From Planctomycetaceae bacterium (GTDB lineage Bacteria > Planctomycetota > Planctomycetia > Pirellulales > Thermoguttaceae): a stretch of DNA of 8,420 nucleotides. Within the stretch, counting starts at the first letter, position 1, and each line of letters begins with the position of its first letter. This document shows, one piece after another, positions 1 through 6,363 of this stretch. The notes below the pieces were generated by a model that saw only the letters and a list, made by a program, of their open reading frames with translations, did not search any database and was not told the origin of the DNA. A program made the position numbers and the translations under genes. The stretch covers positions 1 to 8,420 of the forward strand of contig JAITDV010000096.1 of NCBI GenBank assembly GCA_031282385.1. Reading direction: 5' to 3'.

Positions 1-2
1 AA

Positions 3-119
3 GGATTCCGTTACTGCGAAATTGACGCTTGGCGTGAAGCAAAATACCAACAAAGCCAAAACCGTGAATCAGAATTTCGTAAAGCAATCGCCGAAGGACG
101 AAAAATCTACGATAAATAA
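3..119 (+). CDS. C-terminal end of an unidentified gene (5' end outside window)
   Basis: The frame starting at base 3 is open from the window edge to a TAA at 117-119 and encodes about 38 residues. They are rich in charged and aromatic residues (begins GFRYCEIDAWREAKYQQ, ends AEGRKIYDK), as expected for a soluble, probably helical C-terminus. I do not recognise the family. The frame starting at base 1 is also open, to 180, but it runs into the palindromic repeat that begins at 125. The stop at 119 just before that repeat makes frame 3 the better choice. The reverse strand is open here too, so the call rests on codon and amino-acid plausibility and on position. Confidence 0.45.
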   Translation, partial: GFRYCEIDAWREAKYQQSQNRESEFRKAIAEGRKIYDK

Positions 120-124
120 ATTGA

Positions 125-291
125 GGGAACTTCTAAAAACTCATTTTGTCCACGAATTTTCACGAAAGATCACGAATTAAATAATTTGTGCAAATTTGTG
201 TCAATTCGTGGATAAAATAAATTTATTATCTAAATTTGTCTATCCTGAAAATTTCGATGATTCCGTCAAAAATAGTTTTTTAGAAGTTGCC
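125..291. repeat. Nested inverted-repeat element, outer arms
   Basis: GGGAACTTCTAAAAACT at 125-141 is the inverted counterpart of AGTTTTTTAGAAGTTGCC at 274-291, with one mismatch and one single-base gap. Between the arms lies a second palindrome built of CACGAATT units (150-211). The element begins six bases after the probable upstream stop codon, so in RNA it would form a long structured 3' end and could act as a terminator or stability element. No protein-coding content is evident. Confidence 0.7.
150..211. repeat. CACGAATT palindrome with 10-bp phased units
   Basis: CCACGAATT at 150-158 pairs with AATTCGTGG at 203-211. Inside, the motif recurs every ten bases: CACGAATT (151), CACGAAAG (161) and CACGAATT (171), then in the opposite orientation AATTTGTG (183), AATTTGTG (193) and AATTCGTG (203). 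Three units therefore face three inverted units at helical spacing. Intergenic repeats of CACGAATT type occur in many unrelated bacteria, and their function is not established. Confidence 0.75.
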
Positions 292-300
292 TTGAGAAAA

Positions 301-363
301 TTTGAAAAATAAGGGTTGGAATGTTAGAGCCGTTTGGAATATTATGTTGTTCCACGCGGATTT
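301..363 (+). repeat. Diverged dispersed repeat, copy 1
   Basis: These 63 bases align without gaps to 7484-7546, with about 14 mismatches. The best-conserved part is the start (TTTGAAAAATAAGGGTT here, TTTGACAAATAAGGGTT in the other copy). It has no coding content I can support. In both places it lies on the outer side of the inverted-repeat arms that bracket the three genes. Confidence 0.55.
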
Positions 364-373
364 GTAGTGTGAA

Positions 374-407
374 CAGTTTATACTGCTTGTCAGTTTATAC
401 TGCTTGT
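374..407 (+). repeat. Perfect 17-bp tandem duplication
   Basis: CAGTTTATACTGCTTGT occurs at 374-390 and again, identically, at 391-407. The first copy continues from AGTGTGAA at 366-373, so it includes part of the GTGTGAACAGTTTA tract also found before sbcC. The duplication ends three bases (ACT) before the terminal repeat of the MITE-like element. Perfect identity suggests a recent event. Confidence 0.85.
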
Positions 408-410
408 ACT

Positions 411-629
411 AGACCTTTTCTCCAACCTAAAAATACATCAACGCAACAAAAAACCTACAACGAAAAACCGCCTTTAACTCCTCCGAGACCACCCCTAACC
501 CCTCCGAAGGAGGGGAATAAGAAGATGCCTCCGAAGGAGGGTAATAAGAAGACACATCCGAGTGATGGGAATAATTCCCCTCCTTCGGAGGGGTCAGGGG
601 TGGTCTCCTACAGGTTAGCGAAAAGGTCT
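411..629. mobile_element. MITE-like non-coding element, complete copy (219 bp)
   Basis: The ends are terminal inverted repeats: AGACCTTTTCTCCAACCT at 411-428 and AGGTTAGCGAAAAGGTCT at 612-629, 16 of 18 matching. Both ends are flanked by ACT (408-410 and 630-632), a possible 3-bp target duplication. Inside, 485-517 and 575-607 form a second inverted repeat with one mismatch. The interior carries palindromic units with CCTCCGAAGGAGG cores at about 27-bp spacing. It encodes no transposase, so it would need one supplied elsewhere. A second copy starts at 8257. A 119-codon open frame crosses it but looks spurious. Confidence 0.75.
499..593. repeat. Array of CCTCC-GAA-GGAGG palindromes, about 27-bp period
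   Basis: The palindromes are CCCCTCCGAAGGAGGGG (499-515), CCTCCGAAGGAGG (528-540), a degraded unit around 555-568 and CCCCTCCTTCGGAGGGG (577-593). The first three centres are 27 bp apart and the last is 24 bp further. Linkers are GAATAAGAAGA-like. Each unit is a strong GC hairpin in otherwise AT-rich DNA. The last unit is the mirror of the first and belongs to the inner inverted repeat of the MITE-like element. Confidence 0.8.
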
Positions 630-642
630 ACTATAAATTGCG

Positions 643-723
643 TGACTCAAGAGCGTAAAAGCCTGCTTTCCGATAGGTAATCAGGCGGCGGTGAAGGAAA
701 TTAAAGTGTGAACAGTTTATAAA
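643..723. repeat. Left arm of ~81-bp inverted repeat bracketing three genes
   Basis: This arm is the reverse complement of 7363-7444. Over the core 652-723 I count about 8 mismatches and one single-base gap. The central run CTTTCCGATAGGTAA is conserved in both arms, as is the end AACAGTTTATAAA. The arm stops 11 bases before the sbcC start codon, so it also forms the upstream region of that gene. It carries no clear gene, though several frames are short and open. Confidence 0.8.
705..723 (+). promoter_or_regulatory. Candidate sbcC promoter tract (AGTGTGAACAGTTTATAAA)
   Basis: A TATAAA sequence at 718-723 could be a -10 box, ending 11 bases before the ATG at 735. A transcript starting about seven bases later would have only a few leader bases, in line with the missing Shine-Dalgarno. 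I see no good -35 at the expected distance. The same tract, nearly identical, lies just before the nitroreductase gene. Function is inferred only from position and repetition. Confidence 0.35.
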
Positions 724-734
724 CTTTATCCGAA

Positions 735-3700
735 ATGAAAATAAAATCTGTTGTATTTCAAAATTTGAATTCGCTTGTTGGTACTTCGACAATACATTTT
801 CCTGATAGCGGTGTTTTTGCGATAGTTGGTCCGACTGGAGTTGGCAAGACTACTATTCTTGACGCGATTTGTCTTGCTTTGTATGGTCGGACGCCTCGAC
901 TAAATAATGTTGTTAATTCTGATACTAGAGAAAACGAAATCATTTCCCGCAATACAAAACTTTGCTTTGCCGAAGTAGAATTTGAAACTAATCGTAACAA
1001 AAAATATATTGCACGTTGGGAACACAACAAAACTAATAAATCCGCAAAGCCTATTCATTGTCTTTACACTTACACCTGCGGTAACGAAAAACAACTCTTA
1101 CACGGTAAAACCACCGACGTCCGAAATAATATCCAACAAATCAGCGGTTTGGACTTTATTCAATTTACCCGCTCAGTAATGCTTGCACAAGGTGAATTTG
1201 CAAAATTCTTAAACTCCAGCGATAATGAACGCGCCGACATCCTTGAAAAAATTACCGGCACCGAAATTTATACAAATATATCAAAAAAAGTTTATGAAAA
1301 ATTCAAAAACAAAGATAACAATTTAAAACTCCTAGAAAAAAATTTAAACGAAATAAAAAGACTAACCCTAGACGAAATAAACGTTATAAACAATGACGTT
1401 ATTAATCTTGATAACGCAATAAAACAATTATCAAAAAGACAAAATTTAATAACCGATATTATTTCTTACCACAAAAAGCTAAAAGAAATTCAAAACGAAT
1501 CCGAAACAATTAAACGTAACATTAAATCACTTGATGAATCTGAATCTGAATTTTTGGCAGACACGGCTAAACTTGCCGCCGCTCTTAAAGCTAACGAAAT
1601 CAATAATTCGTACAATAATTACACCACACAAAAAAAATTGCTAAATGAAATAATTAAAAAAATTGCCGAAATAGAAACCAATCTGCCCGCCGTACAAAAT
1701 GAATTTGACGAAGCAACAAAAATCGCCGCCGAATCCGAAAAAATCTACAACGAAACAGTAAATAATTGCGAAATCAATCAAAAAAAATCTATTGCTGCAC
1801 GTTCTATTGATCAAAAAATTGACGAACTAATATCTCTAATTGAAAAATCTGAAAAAGATAAAAATGAAAGAACACAAAAAATTACAAAACTTGAAAAAGA
1901 ACTAAACAAACTTGAAAAAAATCTATCAGAAACACTGCAAGAAAAAACACCGGAATTATTGCAACAAAAAATCAACGAAATCACAACCATTCTAACAAAA
2001 TTTCTGAATGGTAAAAATATTTCTGATTGGCGAGAGGAGCGTGAGCGGTTGCAGAATGAGATCAAGAAATTGGAATTGCGGCATGAGTCAATTGTTCGGT
2101 TGGAATCAATCAGCACAACTCAAACCGAAATAGAATCTCAAATACCGGTACTAAATAATTCAATTCAACAACTCGAAAATCAATGTACAGAAAGTGAAGA
2201 CCAAAAAATTCTGATTGAAAAATACATCAATGAATTAAGAGACAAAAAGCAACTTCTGGCAATAATTGCAAGCCTTGACGAACACCGCGAGAAACTTGAA
2301 AACGGTAAACCTTGCCCGTTGTGCGGCGCATGCGAACATCCATACGCAAACGGCACAAATCCTAAAACCGCTAACGAAGAATCAGAAATCAAAGATGCTG
2401 ATAAAAAAATCAAAAACATCAACCAAAAATTAAAACAAATAAATGAAAAACTCGCTGAAACCAAAAGAGAACGCGACATATTAGAAATAAAGTACAACAA
2501 TAATATTGAATTGATTACGCAAATTGTTGCTAAATCCGGATTCGGTAACGATAGTAAATTGGCGGACAAAAATGACGTGCAAATTGAAATTAATCGGATT
2601 CGCGAGGTTGCGGATAAATTAAAAAAACAAATTGATGAAACGGAAAAATTAAATATCGAACAAAAAGAATTAAATGAAAAACTCCAGAAATCACACGAAA
2701 CCAATCTCGAAATCCAAAAAATAAAAGTTCAAATTAAAGAAATAAAATCTGAAAACATAAATACCGAAAAAGAAATCAAAGACGCAGAAAAAGAATGGGA
2801 ATTACAGAAAATTGAAAGAGTAAAAATTTTCGGCAATGAAATTCCAGACGAAAGCGATAAAAAATTTGAGCGCCTTCTAAAAAACGCAACAAAAAATCGC
2901 GACAACAATAATAATATCGCGATCACACAAAAAAATAAACTCGACAACTTGATAAGACAACGCGAAATTTTATTGGACGAAAAAATAAAACGTTGTATTG
3001 AAGTTGACAGCACGAAAAGAATTTTTGAAGAATGTTATATTGCAAAAGGATTCGACACCGAAGCAGATTTCTTGTCGGCAAGAATTGAAACGAAAAAATT
3101 AAATGAATTACTTGCAAAAGAAAATAAATTCAAGGAAGATAGAATTCGTTTAAATTTATTGTATGATGAAAATATCAGAAAACATAAAGAGCTGTCAGAA
3201 TCGGAGATTGCAAAGACAGATAATTTTTGTAACGAAAATAATATTGAATTATTGCAAAAGGAAAAAAACGAATTAGATGTAAAAATTAAGGAAATATCGG
3301 AACAAGTCGGCGGATTGAAAGAAAAACTTAATGCGAACAAAGAGAAAGATGAAGAATATAAAATCAGGCAAAATGAATTTGAACAATCAAAACAAGAACA
3401 TGACCTCTGGTTTAATTTGAATGAGCTAATCGGTTCTCAAAACGGCGCAAAATACAGCAGAATTGTACAGAAAATGACCTTTCAATCATTGATAACCTAC
3501 GCCAATCAACAACTCTCAAAAATTACTGATCGTTACCGTTTAATTCATGCTGTTAGCAAAAATGAAGATCGCACGACTGCTAAAGAAATCATGCTTGATA
3601 TAATAGATGACTATCAAGGCGGCGCAATTCGTACAATAAAAAATTTATCGGGCGGTGAAATATTTTTAGTTAGTCTTGCGCTTGCTCTTGGTTTATCGTC

Positions 3701-3938
3701 GATGGTAAGCGAGCGAATTAGTGTAGATTCTTTGTTTTTGGACGAAGGTTTTGGAACTCTTGATGAGCAAACGCTTGATACGGTTTTGAGTGTTTTGGAT
3801 AGTTTGCGTCAAGCAGGCAAACAGATTGGTATAATTTCTCATGTACCAATGATTCGCCAAAGAATTACTTCACAAATTCGCGTGTTGCCGAAAGGGAACG
3901 GGCAGAGCTTTATTGAAATTGCTCTTGAAGGACAATAA
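735..3938 (+). CDS. sbcC: Exonuclease subunit SbcC (Rad50-like SMC-family ATPase)
   Basis: This is the ATPase arm of the SbcCD (Mre11-Rad50 type) nuclease, which opens and degrades hairpins and blocked DNA ends in the cytoplasm. The 1067 residues match the usual SbcC length. The N-terminus MKIKSVVFQNLNSLVG is typical, supporting ATG 735. Motifs in order: Walker A GPTGVGKTT (32-40), Q-loop MLAQGEFAKFL (about 149-159), a long Lys/Glu-rich coiled coil (about 185-900), the zinc hook CPLC (Cys527, Cys530) at its apex, ABC signature LSGGE (971-975), Walker B ending in D1003-E1004, D-loop GTLDEQ and H-loop His1036. All catalytic motifs are intact. The hook has an extra nearby Cys533 and His535. The partner sbcD, often adjacent, is absent: upstream is repeat DNA and downstream an unrelated gene. 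No Shine-Dalgarno is visible. Family assignment is firm. Confidence 0.97.
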   Translation: MKIKSVVFQNLNSLVGTSTIHFPDSGVFAIVGPTGVGKTTILDAICLALYGRTPRLNNVVNSDTRENEIISRNTKLCFAEVEFETNRNKKYIARWEHNKTNKSAKPIHCLYTYTCGNEKQLLHGKTTDVRNNIQQISGLDFIQFTRSVMLAQGEFAKFLNSSDNERADILEKITGTEIYTNISKKVYEKFKNKDNNLKLLEKNLNEIKRLTLDEINVINNDVINLDNAIKQLSKRQNLITDIISYHKKLKEIQNESETIKRNIKSLDESESEFLADTAKLAAALKANEINNSYNNYTTQKKLLNEIIKKIAEIETNLPAVQNEFDEATKIAAESEKIYNETVNNCEINQKKSIAARSIDQKIDELISLIEKSEKDKNERTQKITKLEKELNKLEKNLSETLQEKTPELLQQKINEITTILTKFLNGKNISDWREERERLQNEIKKLELRHESIVRLESISTTQTEIESQIPVLNNSIQQLENQCTESEDQKILIEKYINELRDKKQLLAIIASLDEHREKLENGKPCPLCGACEHPYANGTNPKTANEESEIKDADKKIKNINQKLKQINEKLAETKRERDILEIKYNNNIELITQIVAKSGFGNDSKLADKNDVQIEINRIREVADKLKKQIDETEKLNIEQKELNEKLQKSHETNLEIQKIKVQIKEIKSENINTEKEIKDAEKEWELQKIERVKIFGNEIPDESDKKFERLLKNATKNRDNNNNIAITQKNKLDNLIRQREILLDEKIKRCIEVDSTKRIFEECYIAKGFDTEADFLSARIETKKLNELLAKENKFKEDRIRLNLLYDENIRKHKELSESEIAKTDNFCNENNIELLQKEKNELDVKIKEISEQVGGLKEKLNANKEKDEEYKIRQNEFEQSKQEHDLWFNLNELIGSQNGAKYSRIVQKMTFQSLITYANQQLSKITDRYRLIHAVSKNEDRTTAKEIMLDIIDDYQGGAIRTIKNLSGGEIFLVSLALALGLSSMVSERISVDSLFLDEGFGTLDEQTLDTVLSVLDSLRQAGKQIGIISHVPMIRQRITSQIRVLPKGNGQSFIEIALEGQ

Positions 3939-4156
3939 ATCCGTAATATAATAGTCGTGATTTTGGATTCATTGAATCTATTCCCCCAATAAGGTAGCGT
4001 TTACCTTGTTATACTAAATTTCATGTCAACGGAACTACCGCAACAGAAAAATTTATAACTGCTCATAATTGCCGACCTTTTTTCAAATGCATGATTCCGC
4101 TCAGTGAATGCACAACTTTAACTTAAACAAATCAAATTAAAACAAATCAAAAAATA
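3939..4156. other. Intergenic region between sbcC and the TPR-like gene
   Basis: No gene is seen. A small hairpin AAGGTA-GCGTT-TACCTT (3991-4007) and a shorter one GATTC-ATT-GAATC (3966-3978) lie after the sbcC stop. Neither is followed by a clean T run, so a terminator is possible but weak. Just before the next start there is a short direct repeat of AAACAAATCAAA type (about 4125-4152). No Shine-Dalgarno precedes ATG 4157. Confidence 0.6.
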
Positions 4157-6235
4157 ATGCCAAAAAATCAAATTAACTCACAATCCGTTTTCTCGTATTT
4201 CTTATCCAGAACATACTTGAGAAATTGGGGATACAAGAATGTTAAAGCAGGTTTACCGATAAATAATCCTGCGGAAGTTACCAAAGTTGCAAACGAAAAC
4301 GCTTTAAATTTTTGCAACTTGATTTATCGTTACAATAAATTCGCTTTATTGTTTTGGACGATATTAATTCTATTTTTATTTTTCATAACAGATAAATATT
4401 CTGTTATTTTTTCGGCAGAAGTTACCAATAAACCTGTGTTGTCAGCGGCGCAATTGCAATTGATAGAGCGGGCAAATTTACTGGCGGAAAAAATCACAAA
4501 ACCCGATGACAGATTAAGTAAACTTTTTGAATTACTTGCGTTTGAATCACAATTTGATGATAAACAACACGCACAAAAAACAATTGCGTTAATCTTAAAA
4601 CAAATTTCCGCGATGGAAGCCGGAGTTGTAAAAAATAATTTTTACCAACTGCTTGCACTTGCACAATCTAACATCGGCGATTACAAACAAATTAATGTAA
4701 CGTTAAATAATCTAATCCAGTCAATTGAAAAATCACAGATACAATTCGATATTGCGGAAAAAATTCTTTATGAAAAAGAAGACGCAAAGTTACCGATTCC
4801 AGATGAAGTTACAGACTTGTTACGGCTTGCGTATGCGGGTGCAGAAGTAGCTAAAGATACTGGACTTGAAGCGATTGCGGCAATGCAGCTCGGACGGGTT
4901 CTGGCAAAAGCAGGTAAAATCAAGGAGGCGAAAAATTTTATAAATATCGCCTTGGAAAAATCCGACAAACTTGCAGAAAATGAATCAAAAAGTATAAAAC
5001 AGTCTTTATTGCGTATTATGATTCAGAATAAAATTTACAAAGAAGTAACGGATGAAATCGCAAAAACAAAATCTCAAGAAACAAAAGATATATTCATGGG
5101 GCTGGTTTTGCAAACACTTGCGGAAGAAGGACAAATAAACGACGCCAAAAACGGTTTAACCGGAATCAAATCAATCCAAATCAGAGACGCAGTTACTGTA
5201 GGAATTTGTCATGAACTTGTAAAAAAAGGAACTACGGTTGCAGAGTTAATTGATTTATCAACATTGATGAGTTCGGATAAACTAAAAGAAATTTTTGTAC
5301 AAAATGCTATCTCATTTCTTCTTGAAAACAAGCGTCCCGACATCGCCACACAACTTATAGATCAAATCGGTGCCAAAACCGAATCACGCGAACAATACAA
5401 TCTGATTTTGATCGCAAATATGATTGACGAGAAACAATTTGACAAAGCCTTACAAAAAATTTCAACAATTTCTGATGAGAATTATAAAATGCGAATGAGC
5501 CGATATTTGATCATTTCTCAGATTCGGGCAAATGGATTAAAGTCTGTTGAAAAAATTGCTTTGAATTATACGGACGCAGAAAGACAACAAATAGCAGCGT
5601 TGAACGCGGAGACAAACAAACTTGCCGCAATAGAAAATAATTCCGAAAGGGCGAAAGCAGCTTTTTCTTTGTTGCTGAAACAAACAGAGATTTTGAATCC
5701 GAGCGGAATTCAAGCGGTTACGCAAATTGTTTTGAATGAGGTTGACAAGCTTAGCAGTGCGGCGCAAATTTTGGAATATCAATATAATACCGCACGCCTA
5801 CATTTTGAACTCGGCAATTTCGACGGAGTACGTGAAGCGCTTAATCGATCCGTTAAATATCTTGACGGCGTGAAGGATTTGATGTTGTTGAAGGAGTTGG
5901 TGTTGATAGATCAGGATGGAGCAACGTCAACAAATAACGTTACAATAAATAAAACGAATTCAGATAACAATAATGCATCCTCCATAGCAACTCCGCCTAA
6001 AACAACAGAAGTCAATGAAGCAATGATTCGCGAACGGCTTTTTTTGACTTATACATCCATTTGTGCAATGTATATCGATATAAATGATATTGATGTTGCA
6101 GAAAAAATTTATGAAAAATCAAAACAATATCTCGCTGCAACTGACGATGATCCGATAAGACAATTTGATCAAACTGGAATTTTAAGTAAGTTATTATTAC
6201 AGCTTGACAGTGCCGGAACAATTAAGGGCAACTAA
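4157..6235 (+). CDS. Membrane-anchored or secreted helical TPR-like repeat protein, function unknown
   Basis: I do not recognise the family. The 692-residue product has about 60 polar residues, then one strongly hydrophobic segment (about 62-78, KFALLFWTILILFLFF) ending in FSAEV, after which the chain is all-helical and charged. This is either a signal anchor with the bulk outside the cytoplasm, or a cleaved signal peptide if translation begins later; a TTG at 4319 (residue 55) would give a classic signal peptide, but ATG 4157 is the plain choice. TPR-like helical pairs are visible at about 235-270 (LGRVLAKAGKIKEAKNFI), 538-575 (ARLHFELGNFDGVREALNRS) and 625-663. A low-complexity Asn/Thr/Ser linker spans about 585-618. 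Such proteins usually act as scaffolds in envelope assemblies; any role here is inference. It stands alone between non-coding gaps and has no Shine-Dalgarno. Confidence 0.85.
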   Translation: MPKNQINSQSVFSYFLSRTYLRNWGYKNVKAGLPINNPAEVTKVANENALNFCNLIYRYNKFALLFWTILILFLFFITDKYSVIFSAEVTNKPVLSAAQLQLIERANLLAEKITKPDDRLSKLFELLAFESQFDDKQHAQKTIALILKQISAMEAGVVKNNFYQLLALAQSNIGDYKQINVTLNNLIQSIEKSQIQFDIAEKILYEKEDAKLPIPDEVTDLLRLAYAGAEVAKDTGLEAIAAMQLGRVLAKAGKIKEAKNFINIALEKSDKLAENESKSIKQSLLRIMIQNKIYKEVTDEIAKTKSQETKDIFMGLVLQTLAEEGQINDAKNGLTGIKSIQIRDAVTVGICHELVKKGTTVAELIDLSTLMSSDKLKEIFVQNAISFLLENKRPDIATQLIDQIGAKTESREQYNLILIANMIDEKQFDKALQKISTISDENYKMRMSRYLIISQIRANGLKSVEKIALNYTDAERQQIAALNAETNKLAAIENNSERAKAAFSLLLKQTEILNPSGIQAVTQIVLNEVDKLSSAAQILEYQYNTARLHFELGNFDGVREALNRSVKYLDGVKDLMLLKELVLIDQDGATSTNNVTINKTNSDNNNASSIATPPKTTEVNEAMIRERLFLTYTSICAMYIDINDIDVAEKIYEKSKQYLAATDDDPIRQFDQTGILSKLLLQLDSAGTIKGN

Positions 6236-6363
6236 TTTTTATCATATTGAATTTTTAATTTTTTGTAACACAAATTCACTTGACGTCAAAGCAGATTTCA
6301 TAATGAATAAAGTTGTTGCGAATAGTTGAGATTTAACGTGTAAACAGTTTATAAATTATTAAA
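6236..6363. other. Intergenic region before the nitroreductase gene
   Basis: This 128-bp AT-rich gap holds a perfect 10-bp palindrome TTGACGTCAA at 6280-6289 and the candidate promoter at 6326-6355. The T-rich stretch just after the upstream stop (6251-6264) has no hairpin ahead of it, so I cannot call a terminator. Confidence 0.6.
6326..6355 (+). promoter_or_regulatory. Candidate promoter of the nitroreductase gene
   Basis: TTGAGA (6326-6331) and TATAAA (6350-6355) are separated by 18 bp and resemble sigma-70 -35 and -10 boxes. The -10 box ends eight bases before ATG 6364, so the mRNA would be leaderless or nearly so. The stretch GTGTAAACAGTTTATAAA here is the same tract that precedes sbcC (GTGTGAACAGTTTATAAA). 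No Shine-Dalgarno is present. Confidence 0.45.

Noticed and set aside
1..180. Frame 1 reading of the upstream gene tail
   Set aside because: It would extend through the palindromic repeat arms at 125-158; the frame ending at 119 stops cleanly before them.
499..593. CRISPR array
   Set aside because: The repeated units are adjacent palindromes with near-identical short linkers, not repeats separated by unique spacers of constant length, and no cas gene is present.
321..680. 119-codon + strand open frame
   Set aside because: It runs through the tandem duplication, the whole MITE-like element and the start of the inverted-repeat arm; its Pro/Lys-rich part is just the translated palindromic repeats.
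3991..4007. Intrinsic terminator after sbcC
   Set aside because: The stem is only 6 bp and is followed by GTTATACTAAATTT rather than a T run; recorded only as a hairpin within the intergenic region.
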